NCBI RefSeq assembly: GCF_000277125.1
Contig: NC_016946.1
Span: 3,038,001-3,102,000, forward strand
Origin: Mycobacterium intracellulare ATCC 13950
GTDB lineage: Bacteria > Actinomycetota > Actinomycetes > Mycobacteriales > Mycobacteriaceae
DNA length: 64,000 bases
Direction: 5' to 3'
Translations under genes and position numbers: made by a program
Notes under the pieces: generated by a model
What the model was told of the DNA's origin: nothing
What the model saw: only the letters and a program-made list of their open reading frames with translations
The model's database searches: none
In this document: positions 1-12,085 of the stretch, piece by piece
Numbering within the stretch: the stretch's first letter is position 1
Layout of the letters: each line of letters begins with the position of its first letter

Positions 1-3000
1 ACCCGCAGGTCTCCCAGCGCCAGCCCGGCGGCGGGGGCGGTGACCTCCCCCGGGAAGTTCTCCCAGCCCAGCAGCACCTGAACGAGCGGGTGATGGGCCA
101 TGCTGCGGGTGGGGTTGAGCCGCTCCACCAGCAGTTCGAATGGCACGTCCTGGTGTTCGAACGCGGCCAGGCTGCGCCGGCGCACCTGGCCCAGCAGCTC
201 GGCGAAGGTCGGGTCCCCGCCCAGTTCTCCGAGGTCGACCCGCAGCACCAGGGTGTTGACGAAGAAGCCGATCAGGTCGTCGAGGGCGGGTTCGGGACGC
301 CCGGCGATCGGGAAGCCCACGGCCACATCGGTACTGGCGCTGATCTTGGCGAGCAGCGCGGCGAAGGCGGCCTGGATCACCATGAAGCTGGTGGCGTTGT
401 GCTCGCGCGCGACCCGGCGGACCTGTTGCTGTAGCTCGGCCGGCCAGTCCACCGCCAGCCGGGCGCCGCGGTGGTCGGCGACCTGCGGGTAGGGCCGATC
501 GGTGGGCAGCTGCAGGCGTTCGGGCAGCCCGGCCAGCGCGTCCGCCCAGTAATCCAGTTGGGCGGCGATGCGGCTGTCGCGGTCGTCCACGTCCCCGAGA
601 TGTGCGCGCTGCCACAGCGTGTAGTCGACGTATTGCACCGCCAGGGGCGTCCAGTCGGGGGCCTGCCCCGCGCAGCGGCTCGCGTAGGCGATTCCGAGGT
701 CGCGCGCGAACGGGGTGATCGACCACCCGTCGGCGGCGATGTGGTGCACCGCGACCACCAGCATGTGTTCGTCGTCGCTGACGGTGAAAAGCTCGGTGTG
801 CAGGGGGCTTTCGTGCGACAGGTCGAAGGTGTACCGGGCGGCCGTCTCCATGCTCTCCCGCAGCCGGTCCTGCGGCCACCCACGCGCGTCGATGACGTCG
901 CAGGCGAACCCGATGCGTTCGGCGGGAACCACCACCTGCTGCGGGATTCCGTCGGCCGAGGCGAACACCGTGCGCAGGGTTTCGTGGCGGCCCACGACGT
1001 CGGCCAGTGCCGCGGCCAGCGCGTCGGCGTCGAGGTGCCCGCGCAGCCGCAGCGCCACGGTGATGTTGTACATCGGCGAGGCGCCCTGGAACTGGTCGAT
1101 GAACCACAGCCGGGTCTGCGCGAAGGAGAGCGGGATCACCGCCGGGCGCTCCCCCGCGACCAGCGGGTCGGGACGGTCGGCGTCCCCACTGGTGAGAAGG
1201 GCCAACTCGGCGACGGTGGGTGCCTCGAACACGGCCCGCACGCCGAGGTCGGAATTGAAACTGGTGTTGACCGCGGCGATCAGGCGCATCGCCGACAGCG
1301 AATCCCCACCCAGGTCGAAGAACGAGTCGTCGACACCCACCCGTTCCAGGCCGAGCACCTGAGCGTAGATGCCGACCAGGATCTCCTCGACGGCGGTGGC
1401 CGGGGCGCGGTACCGATCGGCGTCCTGGTAGTCCGGGGCGGGCAGGGCCTTGCGGTCGAGCTTGCCCGAGGTCGTCATCGGGAATTCTTCCAGCGCCACA
1501 ATGTGTGTCGGCACCATGTACTCGGGCAGCCAGGCGCTCAACCGCTCGCGCACCTCGCCGACCTTGGTGTTGGTCCGGGGGTCGTTGGCGTGGATGGTGC
1601 GCCGCCGGGCCCCGTCGGGCGCCACGTAGAGATCGGTCAGCGCCGGGAAGGCCTGGTCGGCGGAGGCGATGAAAACCGCACTGAGAGTACCGGGTTGGGC
1701 GCCCCAGGTGACAGCGACGCCATATCCGGCGCGCTCACCGAGGCGGTGCAACTCTTCGGCGACGGTGGCGTCGGGACCGGCGTCGGCCTGGGCCAGCGCG
1801 TCGGCCAGGGGCAATCCCTGCGCCAGCGCGCCCTCGACACCGACGTCGGTGATCAGTCCGGCGCGCGGGATGTCGGTGATGCGGACGGCGGGGGGACGCC
1901 GCGACGTCAGGGTCTCGCGCAGCCCGCGCAGCCCGTTGCACTGCGCCCACGTCAGCGTGGGCTCGTCGGCCACCGAGCGCACGGCCGCGGGAGCCTTGTG
2001 GATGGCGACGTCGTAGCGGTGCCGGTTGAGTTCGTTGTCGGCCATTCCACGTTTGACGCGGATGTCGATCCCGACGGCTTCCGGGCGCGAGCGCGCCCAG
2101 GAGGTGAAAAACTCCGGCGCCAAAAGCAATTCGGTCTCGCCGAGCATGGCGTGGCGGACGCGCTGGCGGATCTCGGCCGCGTCGGCGGCGTCGCCGCGGG
2201 CCAGCGCGATCGCGGTCTGGAACGCGCCCTGCAGGGTGTGGTTGCGGATGTCCCCGATGAAGACCGCTCCGCCCGGCGCCAACAGCTCCATGGCCTTGTC
2301 GATGACCTGGGCCAGATATCCCGCGTTGGGGAAGTACTGGACGACCGAGTTGAGAATGATGGTGTCGAAATGACCCTGCGGCAGCCCGTCGGTGACGTGG
2401 GCGGGTTGGGTCAGCAGTTCCACGCGGTCGCGCCACGGCAGCTGCAGCCGCTCCATCGCGCGCGCCAGGTTGTCGATCGCGACGGCCGAGAAGTCGGTGG
2501 CGACATACTGGTCGCAGTGCGGGGCGATCTGTGAGAGCAGCAACCCCGAGCCCGCGCCGATCTCCAGCACCCGCCGGGGCCGCAGGGACATGATGCGATC
2601 GACTGTGGCGGAACGCCATTCGACCATCTCTTCGAGCGGGATCGGTTCGCCGGTGTAGCTGCTGTTCCAGCCGCGGAAATCCTCGCCGAAGTTGGCCGCG
2701 AGGTCGGCGCCGTACAGGTCGTCGTAGAGGTGCTGCCACTCCTGGACGTCTTCGGCGTCCTGCTGCAGATCCCGGTCGGTGGTGGCGTTGTGATCGAGCG
2801 TCACGTAGGCGACCAGGTGCGAGCCGGTCGCGGTGTCCGCGACGGTGACGGCGGCCTGGGTCACCTGCGGGCAGGCCAGCAGGGTGTTTTCGATTTCGCC
2901 CAGTTCGATGCGCTGTCCGCGCAGTTTGATCTGGTTGTCGGCGCGGCCCAGGTAATCCAGGGTCCCGTCGGACATCCAGCGCACCAGGTCGCCGGTGCGA

Positions 3001-6000
3001 TACATCCTTGTTCCGGGCGCGCCAAAGGGGTTGGCGACGAACCGTTCTGCGGTCAACTCCACCCGGCCCAGATAGCCGTGCCCCAGGGCCGGCCCGCTCA
3101 GATACAGCTCGCCCACCACGCCTACCGGGACGGGGTTCAGCCACGCGTCGAGCACGCGCGCGCACACGCCGGAGATGGGGGCGCCGATGCGAACGGGTTC
3201 GCCCGCCGACAGCCGCGCGCAGGTGACCCAGATGGTGGTCTCGCTCGGGCCGTAACCGTTGAACATCTGGCGGCCCGGCGCCCAGGCGTCCACCAGCTCG
3301 GGCAGGCAGGCCTCCCCGACGGCGACCAGCGTGTCCAGGCGATCCAGCCGGGCGCGGTCCAGCGTCGAGATCACGGTGGGCGTCAGGATGGCCGCGCTGA
3401 CCCGCTGGTCGTGCAGCAAGGCGGTCAGCGCCTCACCGGCATACACCTGCGGCGGCGCCACCACCAGGGCGGCGCCAGATCCCGCCGCCAGCAACAGTTC
3501 TCCGACCGAGGCGTCGAAGGTCGGCGAGGCGACCATCAGCACCCGCGCGTCCGAGCCCAGACCGAACAGCTCGCGCTGGGCGGCGGCCCAGCCCAGCATG
3601 CCGCTGTGGCCCACCGCGACGCCCTTGGGGACGCCGGTCGATCCCGACGTGAAGATCAGGTAGGCGGTGTCGCCCGCCCGCAGCGGCGAGAGCCGGTCGG
3701 CGTCGGTGATCTCCTGCGCCGAGCACGCTGACAGGTCGAGACCGTCGAGACGCACGATCGGGCGCGTCCCGGCGCCCGCGACGTCGTCGGTGCCGCACGT
3801 CAACACGCACACCGCGTCGACGGCGTCGAGCACCGAGGCGATGCGCTCGACCGGATGGTCCAGATCCACCGGGGCATAGATGCCACCGGCCTTGACGACC
3901 GCCCACCACGCCACCACCAGCTCCGCGCACCGGCCGATCGCCACACCGACGGCGCGCTCCGGGCCGACGCCTGCGTCGATCAGCTTGCGCGCCAACCGCG
4001 TTGACCACTCGTCGAGTTCGCGATACGACAACGCCCGCGCGCCGTCGATCACGGCGGGCGCGTCCGGGCCCGCCGCCACCGCCGCGGCGAGCAGCTCCGG
4101 CGCCACGCCCACCGGCGCCCCCACGCCGGCCCCGGACATCCTCGACAGCACCAGGTCGCGCTCGTCGCGGTCCAGCAGGTCCATCGATGACAGCCGCCGG
4201 GCGGGGTCGGCGGTCATCGCCACCAACACCCGCTGCAGGCGCTCGACGAGTGACGCGATGTCAGCGGCATCGAACACGTCGGCGTCGAATTCGATGTGCA
4301 GGCCGAGTTCGCGGCCGGGCAGGGCCTCCACCGTCAGCGGATAGTGGTTGTACTCGCGGTTGGTGAACGCGGCGATGGCCAGGCCGTCGTCGCCCAGGGT
4401 CATGCCGCTGTCGATCGGGTAGTTCTCGTAGACGAACAGCGTGTCGAAAAGCTGGTCGTGGCCGGTGACGCGGTGGATCTCGCTGAGCGCCAGGTGCTGG
4501 TGCTCGAGCGCGTCGTTGTGACTGTTCTGCAGCTGCGCCAGCAGATCGGCGGTGGTGGTCGTCGCGGTGATGTTGGCGCGCACCGGCACCGTGTTGATCA
4601 GCAGCCCGACCATCGACTCCGCGTCGTCGACCTCGAGCTGGCCGACCCGCGACCGCGGGGTGCCGAAGACGACGTCGTGCTGACCCGTGAGCGAGGTCAG
4701 CACCAACGCCCACGCGGCCTGCAGCACGGTGCTCAGCGTGGTGTGGTGCGAGCGCGCCAGCTCGCCGAGGGCCCGGGTGGTCTGCGCGGACACGCGAGAC
4801 TTCTCAAAGCCGCGGCGCCCCTGCCCCAATCGGTCTTCGGGCGCGACCAGGGTGGGAGTTTGCAAGCCGGACAACAGCTCTGCCCAGGCCTCGCGGGAGG
4901 CGTCGAGGTCGCGATCGGCCAGCCAGGTGAGGAAGGCCCGGTAGGAGCCGGCGGCGGGCAGGCGCTGCCCGTAGTAGCTGGCGAAGATCTCGCGCAGCAG
5001 GATGGGGAGCGACCAGCCGTCGAGCAGGATGTGGTGATTGGTCAGCACGAACCGGAATCGCCGGTCCGCGGTGCGGATCAACGCGGCCCGGAACGCCGCC
5101 TGCCCGGCGAGGTCGCACACCGCGGCGCGTTCGGCCGCGCACAGGCGCTCGATTCGCGCGTCGGCGTCGGCCTCCCCGGCGCCGCCGTCGTCGAGCTCGA
5201 GGTACCGCCACTCGACCACGGGATCGGCGGGGATGATCTGCACCGGCTCGTCGAACTGTTCGCAGAACAGGGCCGCCAGGTGGGGGTGCCGCTTGACGAC
5301 GGTGTGCACCGCGTCGCGCAGCCGGTCGGGGTCGAGCGGCCCGGTCAGCGTGAAATCCAGTTGAACCGCGTACATGTCGTCGCCGCCCTGCGCGGTGCTG
5401 GAGTGGAACAGCAGCCCCTGCTGCAGCGGCGTCAGCGGCAAGATGTCGGCGATGTGGTGCCGGCGCGCCAGCTCGTCGATCTGCTGTTGGCTCAAACGGG
5501 CCGGGGCGATGTCCGACGGCGTCAGCCCCCCGCCGCCGTTGCGGACGTGTGCGCAGACCCCGGACAGCGCCTCGAACCACAGCCGGCTCAACCGGGTGAT
5601 CTGCGTGGCGTCGAGAACCGATGGCGCCCAGGTCCATTCGGCGTGCAGGTGCGGCCCGGCGCCGGTGTCGATGGTGCCGGCATTGAGTTCGACGGTGTGC
5701 ATCAGCGGCATGGGCACCGCCGCGGCGGCGCCGATCAACGACAGCCCATCCTGGCTGATGCTCCAGCCCTCCCCCGCCGAATCGGGCGCTGCGCCTTGGC
5801 GTCCCAGGTAATTGAAGGCGATGGAGGGGTCGGGTCCGGCGAGGTCGACGTCGGAGTTGAGGTAGCGCAGCAGCCCGTAGGTCAGTGGGTCGGGCAGCGC
5901 GCGCAGCTGCTCCTTGGCGTCTTTGATGATGGGCCCCAGCGCCGTGTCGCCGGAAACCACCTGCGCCCAGCGCAACCCGGCCACCGCCAGGGACACCGGG

Positions 6001-9000
6001 TACTTGGTGGTGAACCATCCGACGGTGCGGGACAGATCGATGTCGGCGCCGAGTTCCTCGTGGCGTCCGTGAGCCTCGACGTCGATGCCGATCGGGGCGC
6101 CGGTGTCACCCAAGAATTCCGCCCATGCCAGCCCGAAGGCGATCAACAGGATGTCCTGGATCCCGGCGTGGAACGCGGTCGGCACCTCGCCGAGCAGCAT
6201 CGCGGTCGTCTCGGCGTCCAGCTCGACCGACAAGCGCCCGGCGCTGGCGTAGGTGTCCACGTCGGGGCGCGCCGCGGGCAGCGCGGCGGGCGCCTCCGTC
6301 ACCCGCTTCCAGGCGTTCAGCTGGCCGACGACGTCGGGGTGGCGCGCGTGCTCGTTCAGCATCGTCGCCCAGCGGGCAAACGAGGTCCCCGCCGGCGGCA
6401 GCTCCACCGGCTGTCCGGCGCTGTGCAGCGCCCACGCAATGTTGAGGTCTTCCAACAGGATCCACCACGACACCGCGTCGACGGCCAGGTGGTGGATGAT
6501 CACCGCCAGCCGGCCGGTGGATTCGACCCACAACGCGCTCAGCATCGCCCCGGTGAACGGGTTCAACCGCGAACGGGCGTCAAGCAGCGCGTCGTCGGTC
6601 AGCGCGTCCACCGCCTGCAGGCAGTCCTGCGCCCACACCGACCCGGGTTCGGGAATGTGGAACGACCAGCCGCCGGTGCCGTCGCGCTCGACCCGCAGCC
6701 GAAGCATGGCGTGCCGATCAACCAAGGCCTGCAACACCATTGAGACGTCGGCCGCGGTCACCCCCGCGGGGGCCTGCACCATCACGGTCTGGTTGAACTG
6801 ATCGACCGGGCCGGCCTGCTCCGCGCCCTCTAGCCACCGCATGATCGGGGTGGGCGGCACCGGCCCGACGCCCTCGTCGACCACCTGCGCCGCTCCGTCG
6901 CTCACCCCCGCCACCCGGGCGAGCCGGGCGACGGTCTGCTCGACGAACACGTCTCGGGGCCGGCAGGTCAGGCCCGCCGCGCGGGCCCGCGCCACGACTT
7001 GCAGCGACAAGATGCTGTCGCCGCCCAGTTCGAAGAAGGACTCGTCGACGCCGACGCGCTGCACGCCGAGCACCTCGGCGTAGATGCCGGCCAGGATCTC
7101 CTCGACCGCGTTGCCCGGGGCGCGGTACTCGCCCGTCGTGTATTCGGGCGTCGACAGAGCGCGGATGTCGAGTTTGCCGTTGGGCGTCAGCGGGAGCGCC
7201 TCGAGGACGACCACCGCGGCCGGCACCATGTAGCCCGGCAGCCGCTCGGCCAGTGCGGCGCGCGCCTCGACGGGGTCGGCGATGCCGGTGACGTAACCGA
7301 CCAGGCGTTTGTCGCCGGGGCGGTCCTCGCGGGCGATCACCACGGCTTGGTCGACGCCGTCGAGCGCGGCGAGCGCGGCCTGGATTTCGCCGAGTTCGAT
7401 GCGGTAGCCGCGGATTTTGACCTGTTCGTCGGCGCGGCCGAGGTACTGCAGTTGACCGTCATCGCCCCAGGACGCCAGGTCCCCGGTGCGGTACATGCGC
7501 GCGCCCGCCCCACCGAACGGGCAGGCCACGAATCGTGACGCGGTCAGCCCGGTCCGGCCGACGTAGCCGCTGGTCACCCCGTCGCCGGCGACATACAACT
7601 CCCCCACGACGCCCGGCGGCACCGGGCGCAGCCAGCCGTCGAGCACGAACAACGCCGCACCCGGCACCGGGGAACCGATCGGCGGGATCCCGGATCCCTT
7701 CGTCAGTGGCGCGCTGATCGCCACGCACATGGTCGTCTCGGTCGGGCCGTAGGCGTTGACCATCACCCGGCCCGGCGCCCAGCGGTCCACCACCTCGGCC
7801 GGGCAGGCCTCGCCCACCACCACCAGCGACGCCGCCGAAAGCCGCTCGGGCGAGAGCATCGCCACGGCCGACGGGGTCTGGGTCAACACGCTGACGTCCT
7901 CGCCGGCTAGCACGTCGTGCAGTTCGTCGGGTGAGCGCGTGACGTCCTCGGGGACCACGACCAGCCGCCCGCCGCGCAGCAGCGCGCCGAAGATCTCCCA
8001 GACCGAGACGTCGAAGGCGTACGAGTGGCACTGCGACCACACGCCCGACGGCGGCAGGCCGGCGTCCAGCGATCCCAACAGCTGCGTCACGTTGCGATGC
8101 GTGACCGCGACGCCTTTGGGGACACCGGTGGTGCCCGAGGTGTAGATCAGGTAGGCGACGTGGTCCGGACCGGGCGCCGGCAAGGCGTCGGCGCGCTGGG
8201 CGTCGATGCGCGAATCGTTGACATCGATGACCGGCACGTCGTGGCCGTCGAGGCGGTCGGCCAGATCGACGGTGCTCAGCGCGGCAACGGGTTTGGCGTC
8301 GTCGAGCATGAACCCGATCCGCGACTCGGGCGAGGACGGATCGATCGGCAGGTAGGCCGCACCGGTCTTGAGCACCGCCAGGATCGACGCGACGGCTTCG
8401 GGCGACCGCGAAAACATCAGCGCCACAGTCTGTCCCGGGCCTGCGCCCAGTCCGGTCAATAGATGCGCCAGCCGGTTGGACGCCTCATCGAGTTCCCGGT
8501 AGGTCACCGACCGGCCCTCACACACCAGCGCCACGGCCTCGGGCGTGCGCGCCACCTGGGTGGCGAACAGTTCCGGCACCGACATGGGCGCGCTCGCCGG
8601 CAGGTTCAAAACCTCCTTATTACCAAGTTCTTCCAGGCGTGTGCGCTCCGCGGACCGCAGCACATCCAGCGACGCCAGGCGCCGGCTCGGATCGGCGACC
8701 ATGGTCGCCAGCACACGCTGCAGCCGTTCGGCCAGGTCCGCGACGTCGAAATTCGAAAACGGTTGCCCGGTACCGACAGTGCTCAGGAATTGCTGGTCGC
8801 CGAATCCGAGGAAGAACAGTCCGAAGTGGCCAACCGGCCCGAAGCTGGTGTAGGTCGCGGTCGCCGGGATGCCGTTGAGGCTGAGGGTGAGGCGGGCCGG
8901 GACGAAGTTGACGACCACCCGGTTGGGCGCCTGCCGCGGGCCGTTGAAGCCGCCTTCGCCGTCCAGCGTCCGCGTCGGGAATTGCTGATGGCGCAACGCC

Positions 9001-9965
9001 TCTCGAGACCGCTGGTCAACATGCCGGCAAAAGTCGGCGAACGAGGTGTCCGGCGCGGCCTTCAGCACCAGGGGCACCACGCCGGCGAGCATGCCGGGGT
9101 GCGTCTTCGACTCCGGGTCGACGCGCCGGCTGACCGGAAAGTCGAGCACGACTTCGTCGGAACCGTCGGCGCACCAACCCCGCACCAGAAGCGCGCAGGC
9201 CGCGGTGAGTACCGATGACCGACGGATGCCCAACGTCTTGGACAACTCTTTGACCCTGCCGACCACGGACTGATCCAGTTGCACTGGCGGAGAAGGTGAA
9301 TACGGGTCTCGCCCGTCATTCAGCGCCGGTGCCGGATAGTCCGCCCCGCTGCCCGCGGGGCGGTGCGCGACCCAATACTCTTGATCTTCACGGAATTTGG
9401 CGGACCCCTCGTATTCCAGCTCGCCGCTGACGAGGTCATGCAGGGAGCCGAAGAAGGCGGGGGGAACTGGCTTGCCGGCGGCCAGCGCGGAGTAGACGGC
9501 GGCGATCCGTCGTCCGGTCAGCGCGATGCCCATGCCGTCGATGGCGATGTGATGGCAGACGGTGAACCAGTAGTACTCGTCGGGACCCGTACGGAACAAA
9601 GCGAATTTGATCATCGGGCCGGTGAGCGGCATCGGCGTTCGCTGGATCGATGCCGCAGTCTCGCGGACTTCCCGCTCCGGATCCGGCGATTCCGTCAGGT
9701 CGTAGAAGACCAAGTCGACGTCGTCGTAGTCGACGGCCTTCTGGAAGACCTGGCCGTCGGCCTCGAAGAACGAGGCCCGCAGGCTCTCGGCCTCGTTGAC
9801 CACGTGTCGCATAGCTTGGTGCAACAGACGGGGGTCGATCGCCCCGTCGATACGGACCAGCACGCCCAGCTGCCACGCCGCGTCGAAATGGCCGGCCTGT
9901 TGTGCTAACCAGATATCGAGCTGGCCTCGTGTTACCGGGAGTGCCCGGTCACCACCACGCTCCAC
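1..9965 (-). CDS. Nonribosomal peptide synthetase, partial (modules 1, 2 and start of 3)
   Basis: A multimodular synthetase of which 3,321 codons are visible; its 3' end lies beyond the left edge. Domains by approximate residue: starter condensation (HHxxxDG near 137), adenylation 1 (SGTTG-PKG near 607, FDVSVWE near 650), carrier 1 (GGDSI near 980), epimerisation (HHLAVD near 1153), condensation 2 (HHILLDG near 1643), adenylation 2 (SGSTG-PKG near 2101) with an inserted SAM methyltransferase (LEIGAGSG near 2464) before core motif GKLDRK near 2830, carrier 2 (GGDSL near 2885), condensation 3 (HHIAADG near 3072). Pocket residues read for adenylation 1 (D,V,W,T,V,V,A,M,C) resemble phenylalanine-activating domains. 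Inferred product: acyl-D-Phe-N-methyl-aa2-..., the same order as the M. avium subsp. paratuberculosis lipopentapeptide. The GTG start at 9965 has a G-rich ribosome site ~8 nt upstream; MbtH lies 50 nt upstream. Confidence 0.95.
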   Translation of the reverse strand, partial: MERGGDRALPVTRGQLDIWLAQQAGHFDAAWQLGVLVRIDGAIDPRLLHQAMRHVVNEAESLRASFFEADGQVFQKAVDYDDVDLVFYDLTESPDPEREVRETAASIQRTPMPLTGPMIKFALFRTGPDEYYWFTVCHHIAIDGMGIALTGRRIAAVYSALAAGKPVPPAFFGSLHDLVSGELEYEGSAKFREDQEYWVAHRPAGSGADYPAPALNDGRDPYSPSPPVQLDQSVVGRVKELSKTLGIRRSSVLTAACALLVRGWCADGSDEVVLDFPVSRRVDPESKTHPGMLAGVVPLVLKAAPDTSFADFCRHVDQRSREALRHQQFPTRTLDGEGGFNGPRQAPNRVVVNFVPARLTLSLNGIPATATYTSFGPVGHFGLFFLGFGDQQFLSTVGTGQPFSNFDVADLAERLQRVLATMVADPSRRLASLDVLRSAERTRLEELGNKEVLNLPASAPMSVPELFATQVARTPEAVALVCEGRSVTYRELDEASNRLAHLLTGLGAGPGQTVALMFSRSPEAVASILAVLKTGAAYLPIDPSSPESRIGFMLDDAKPVAALSTVDLADRLDGHDVPVIDVNDSRIDAQRADALPAPGPDHVAYLIYTSGTTGVPKGVAVTHRNVTQLLGSLDAGLPPSGVWSQCHSYAFDVSVWEIFGALLRGGRLVVVPEDVTRSPDELHDVLAGEDVSVLTQTPSAVAMLSPERLSAASLVVVGEACPAEVVDRWAPGRVMVNAYGPTETTMCVAISAPLTKGSGIPPIGSPVPGAALFVLDGWLRPVPPGVVGELYVAGDGVTSGYVGRTGLTASRFVACPFGGAGARMYRTGDLASWGDDGQLQYLGRADEQVKIRGYRIELGEIQAALAALDGVDQAVVIAREDRPGDKRLVGYVTGIADPVEARAALAERLPGYMVPAAVVVLEALPLTPNGKLDIRALSTPEYTTGEYRAPGNAVEEILAGIYAEVLGVQRVGVDESFFELGGDSILSLQVVARARAAGLTCRPRDVFVEQTVARLARVAGVSDGAAQVVDEGVGPVPPTPIMRWLEGAEQAGPVDQFNQTVMVQAPAGVTAADVSMVLQALVDRHAMLRLRVERDGTGGWSFHIPEPGSVWAQDCLQAVDALTDDALLDARSRLNPFTGAMLSALWVESTGRLAVIIHHLAVDAVSWWILLEDLNIAWALHSAGQPVELPPAGTSFARWATMLNEHARHPDVVGQLNAWKRVTEAPAALPAARPDVDTYASAGRLSVELDAETTAMLLGEVPTAFHAGIQDILLIAFGLAWAEFLGDTGAPIGIDVEAHGRHEELGADIDLSRTVGWFTTKYPVSLAVAGLRWAQVVSGDTALGPIIKDAKEQLRALPDPLTYGLLRYLNSDVDLAGPDPSIAFNYLGRQGAAPDSAGEGWSISQDGLSLIGAAAAVPMPLMHTVELNAGTIDTGAGPHLHAEWTWAPSVLDATQITRLSRLWFEALSGVCAHVRNGGGGLTPSDIAPARLSQQQIDELARRHHIADILPLTPLQQGLLFHSSTAQGGDDMYAVQLDFTLTGPLDPDRLRDAVHTVVKRHPHLAALFCEQFDEPVQIIPADPVVEWRYLELDDGGAGEADADARIERLCAAERAAVCDLAGQAAFRAALIRTADRRFRFVLTNHHILLDGWSLPILLREIFASYYGQRLPAAGSYRAFLTWLADRDLDASREAWAELLSGLQTPTLVAPEDRLGQGRRGFEKSRVSAQTTRALGELARSHHTTLSTVLQAAWALVLTSLTGQHDVVFGTPRSRVGQLEVDDAESMVGLLINTVPVRANITATTTTADLLAQLQNSHNDALEHQHLALSEIHRVTGHDQLFDTLFVYENYPIDSGMTLGDDGLAIAAFTNREYNHYPLTVEALPGRELGLHIEFDADVFDAADIASLVERLQRVLVAMTADPARRLSSMDLLDRDERDLVLSRMSGAGVGAPVGVAPELLAAAVAAGPDAPAVIDGARALSYRELDEWSTRLARKLIDAGVGPERAVGVAIGRCAELVVAWWAVVKAGGIYAPVDLDHPVERIASVLDAVDAVCVLTCGTDDVAGAGTRPIVRLDGLDLSACSAQEITDADRLSPLRAGDTAYLIFTSGSTGVPKGVAVGHSGMLGWAAAQRELFGLGSDARVLMVASPTFDASVGELLLAAGSGAALVVAPPQVYAGEALTALLHDQRVSAAILTPTVISTLDRARLDRLDTLVAVGEACLPELVDAWAPGRQMFNGYGPSETTIWVTCARLSAGEPVRIGAPISGVCARVLDAWLNPVPVGVVGELYLSGPALGHGYLGRVELTAERFVANPFGAPGTRMYRTGDLVRWMSDGTLDYLGRADNQIKLRGQRIELGEIENTLLACPQVTQAAVTVADTATGSHLVAYVTLDHNATTDRDLQQDAEDVQEWQHLYDDLYGADLAANFGEDFRGWNSSYTGEPIPLEEMVEWRSATVDRIMSLRPRRVLEIGAGSGLLLSQIAPHCDQYVATDFSAVAIDNLARAMERLQLPWRDRVELLTQPAHVTDGLPQGHFDTIILNSVVQYFPNAGYLAQVIDKAMELLAPGGAVFIGDIRNHTLQGAFQTAIALARGDAADAAEIRQRVRHAMLGETELLLAPEFFTSWARSRPEAVGIDIRVKRGMADNELNRHRYDVAIHKAPAAVRSVADEPTLTWAQCNGLRGLRETLTSRRPPAVRITDIPRAGLITDVGVEGALAQGLPLADALAQADAGPDATVAEELHRLGERAGYGVAVTWGAQPGTLSAVFIASADQAFPALTDLYVAPDGARRRTIHANDPRTNTKVGEVRERLSAWLPEYMVPTHIVALEEFPMTTSGKLDRKALPAPDYQDADRYRAPATAVEEILVGIYAQVLGLERVGVDDSFFDLGGDSLSAMRLIAAVNTSFNSDLGVRAVFEAPTVAELALLTSGDADRPDPLVAGERPAVIPLSFAQTRLWFIDQFQGASPMYNITVALRLRGHLDADALAAALADVVGRHETLRTVFASADGIPQQVVVPAERIGFACDVIDARGWPQDRLRESMETAARYTFDLSHESPLHTELFTVSDDEHMLVVAVHHIAADGWSITPFARDLGIAYASRCAGQAPDWTPLAVQYVDYTLWQRAHLGDVDDRDSRIAAQLDYWADALAGLPERLQLPTDRPYPQVADHRGARLAVDWPAELQQQVRRVAREHNATSFMVIQAAFAALLAKISASTDVAVGFPIAGRPEPALDDLIGFFVNTLVLRVDLGELGGDPTFAELLGQVRRRSLAAFEHQDVPFELLVERLNPTRSMAHHPLVQVLLGWENFPGEVTAPAAGLALGDLR

Positions 9966-10015
9966 TGAACCCCCCAAGCTCTACCGAAGTCCTTCATATG
10001 ACATCGGTGTAAACA

Positions 10016-10234
10016 TCACAAACCGGCGCGGGTCGGCGTGTCGCGGAGGCTTTTCGCCCGGATATCGGGCCAGTGTTCTTCGATGTAGTGCAGGCATGCG
10101 GCGCGGTCGGCTTGCCCAAAAACTACTCTCCAACCGGCGGGAACGGTAGTAAAAGTTGGCCAAAGACTGTGTTGTTCTTCGTTATTGACCAGGACGAAAA
10201 AACTGCCGCCGTCGTCGAACGGATTGAGCTGCAT
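10016..10234 (-). CDS. MbtH-like NRPS partner protein
   Basis: A 72-residue protein with the full MbtH signature: N-x-E-x-Q-x-S-x-WP at 18-26, PAGWR at 32-36, and the W-x-D-I-R...SL tail near 55-62. MbtH proteins bind adenylation domains and are needed for their folding or activity. It lies 50 nt upstream of the synthetase on the same strand, so the two are almost certainly co-transcribed. The ATG at 10234 is chosen because the family always starts just before the NPF motif, and an AGGGGGT ribosome site sits ~8 nt upstream. A longer in-frame reading to 10438 would add 68 residues unlike the family. Confidence 0.95.
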   Translation of the reverse strand: MQLNPFDDGGSFFVLVNNEEQHSLWPTFTTVPAGWRVVFGQADRAACLHYIEEHWPDIRAKSLRDTPTRAGL

Positions 10235-10400
10235 TGATGGACCCCCTAACACCGAAACGAAACTCCAAGCGCTGCGCACCACACGAAGTACCGTGCGGCA
10301 CTTAAGGATTGAGCCGTCAGGCTCGATCAGATGCGGTCGAAAACGGCGCCCGTGAGTTTGGACGCGGTGGCAACTGAGCCATGACGGCCATGGCAGACCC

Positions 10401-10414
10401 CCTACCCGGGTAGG
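10401..10414. promoter_or_regulatory. 14-bp perfect palindrome upstream of mbtH
   Basis: CCTACCCGGGTAGG is a perfect palindrome ~165 bp upstream of mbtH. It could be an operator or a leader RNA hairpin. Nothing in the window says which. Confidence 0.35.
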
Positions 10415-10484
10415 CCACACGAACGTCAATGTTGCCATTCACGCTCCGCGGTGTACCCCGGCCGCTCGTTTCGAAACATTTGAA

Positions 10485-10500
10485 TTACGTTCTCACGTAA
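10485..10500. promoter_or_regulatory. Dyad TTACGT-N4-ACGTAA, candidate operator
   Basis: Perfect 6+6 inverted repeat with a TCTC spacer, about 250 bp upstream of mbtH in the A+T-richer part of the intergenic region. The symmetry is seen directly. A regulatory role for the NRPS operon is inferred from position only. Confidence 0.4.
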
Positions 10501-11030
10501 GACATTAACAGCGGCCGTTGTTGCACTCGTGTCTCGCTGTCCAGCAAACAACTTTGACGCTCGGCACCGTTGACATCGCCACGACACGGGTGCCTTACCG
10601 TCCTTTTTCACAAGCGACCTAGGGAAATAATGAATTTGCCGGCCCGGCATTCCTGGCGTCGCTTACGTGAACGAAAAATATTTGCCTCTGGCCCCGTCCG
10701 GCGGCTCGGCGCGCGGCGCCGTGGCCGCGGCGTAACCGATAAACCCGCCGCAGCTGCGGGCCGAATCATGGCCTTAACAGCCTATTCGCGGCGCGACGAT
10801 TCTCAGTAGCCAATTGATACCCGGCGACACAGTCCGTTTGCCGCACAGTGCAAAAACGTACGGACGCTTGCTAAACCGCGATTAGCGCCCCGCCAGCAAG
10901 GTCGACACATCGAGCTTCGCCGTAGCTGTGGCGAGTCGGATTGCCACGGCGGCGTTCGACCAAGTGGTGCGTTTGCTTTCGGGCGTGAAGCTGCGCGCCT
11001 ACGGCTGGCTACGTCTGGCGCACGATTCAA

Positions 11031-11047
11031 CCGGCCGTTTTGGCCGG
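11031..11047. other. GC hairpin CCGGCC-N5-GGCCGG
   Basis: A six-pair stem with a GTTTT loop between mbtH and the gap gene. No T-tract follows on either strand, so it is not a typical intrinsic terminator. It may separate the divergent transcription units. Confidence 0.35.
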
Positions 11048-11261
11048 CGGGACCGGACAACCGGCAACCCCGGGGCCTTGTGATTGATCTCACGGGCGCG
11101 CTTGCACACCGCTCGTCGGCTTCGCCCGAATCCGTTGACCAAGATCAAGATTCGGCGCACAGCGGGCTCATAGCTTCGGGCGGGCCCCGCTCCGCCGCGG
11201 CGCCATCCGGTCGCGACCCGTCGGCGTTTAAGCGCCGACAGGTGCGGGTAGAGCTGCGGCC

Positions 11262-12053
11262 ATGTGGGGGTCAGTGCTGGGCTTGGGAATTCTGGCTGCG
11301 CTCAACCCGGTTCGTCTCGGGCTCGCCCTGCTGATGATCTCGCGGCCACGGCCGGGACCGAGTCTGCTCGCCTACTGGATCGGCGGGCTGACGGTATGCG
11401 TACCCGAGCTCTTGCTCCCCCTGATGCTGCTGAACTTCACCCCCATGTTCGGGCACATCGCGCACGGTTCGTCTTCCCCTTCTACGGGCGCGACCCTCGG
11501 AAAGGTTCAAATCGGCCTCGGCGTGATCGGGCTGTCGATCGCGGCGGCGATGACGGTGCGCTTCGTGACGCGCCAGCGGGTGGCGCAACCCTCGCCCGAC
11601 GCCCGATCGCCGGCACCGTCGTCAGCCTCCGCGGCGCCCATCGCCATGCCGCGGCTGCTGACCCGGGTCCAAGATGTCTCGAGCGACGACGGCTCCCCCG
11701 TCCGGCGCCTGCTCGGCCGCATCCACGACGCATGGGAGGGCGGGTCGTCGTGGGTCGCGTGGGTGATCGGGCTGATTTCGGTGCCGGTCGACGGCGTCCT
11801 CTTCATCGTCGCGATCATCATGGCCTCGGGCGCGTCGCTCACCGCACAGTTCGGAGCCGCCATCGCGTTCACCGTCCTGATGTACGCCGTCGTCGAGGTG
11901 ATCCTCGTCGGGTATGTGGTCACGCCGGCCAAGACGCAATCCCTGCTCCGGGTGCTGCACGACTGGGTGCGGACCTACCACCGGCAGATTTTGGTCATCC
12001 TGTTCACGGTGGTTGGGGTGTCGCAGCTGGCCCAGGGTCTGCACATCGTCTGA
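11262..12053 (+). CDS. Gap-family (peptidolipid-addressing) integral membrane protein
   Basis: A 263-residue protein with about six hydrophobic segments (near 3-25, 35-60, 83-100, 163-188, 195-222, 245-262) and a Ser/Pro/Ala-rich cytoplasmic loop near 108-125. Its layout and the NPVRLG motif at residues 15-20 match the mycobacterial GAP/Sap family, first described as required for glycopeptidolipid transport to the surface. Location next to an NRPS-MbtH unit supports a role in exporting that lipopeptide. It is transcribed away from the NRPS across a 1-kb gap. The ATG start has only a weak ribosome site. Family assignment is fairly sure; the cargo is inferred. Confidence 0.8.
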   Translation: MWGSVLGLGILAALNPVRLGLALLMISRPRPGPSLLAYWIGGLTVCVPELLLPLMLLNFTPMFGHIAHGSSSPSTGATLGKVQIGLGVIGLSIAAAMTVRFVTRQRVAQPSPDARSPAPSSASAAPIAMPRLLTRVQDVSSDDGSPVRRLLGRIHDAWEGGSSWVAWVIGLISVPVDGVLFIVAIIMASGASLTAQFGAAIAFTVLMYAVVEVILVGYVVTPAKTQSLLRVLHDWVRTYHRQILVILFTVVGVSQLAQGLHIV

Positions 12054-12085
12054 GCCCCGATCGCGGTCCGCCCCGTGCCGGCGGC

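Larger units (their letters stand above)
10235..11261. other. 1-kb lower-GC intergenic region between mbtH and the divergent gap gene
   Basis: No convincing gene. The stretch 10440-10700 is visibly A+T-richer than its surroundings. Short ORFs here (for example minus 10426-10650) have no family features. It must hold the promoters for mbtH-NRPS (leftward) and possibly for the Gap protein (rightward). It contains a 14-bp palindrome at 10401-10414, a 16-bp dyad at 10485-10500 and a GC hairpin at 11031-11047. Confidence 0.7.

Noticed and set aside
471..2534. Open frame of 687 codons on the plus strand
   Set aside because: Lies opposite the NRPS coding strand; high GC keeps the complementary frame open. 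Composition is low-complexity Gly/Arg/Val and no domain is present.
4296..6743. Open frame of 815 codons on the plus strand
   Set aside because: Same antisense effect across NRPS adenylation, condensation and epimerisation domains.
10426..10650. 74-codon minus ORF upstream of mbtH with several cysteines
   Set aside because: CxxC-like spacing (CQRC) drew attention, but there is no ribosome site, no conserved neighbour and the region looks regulatory.
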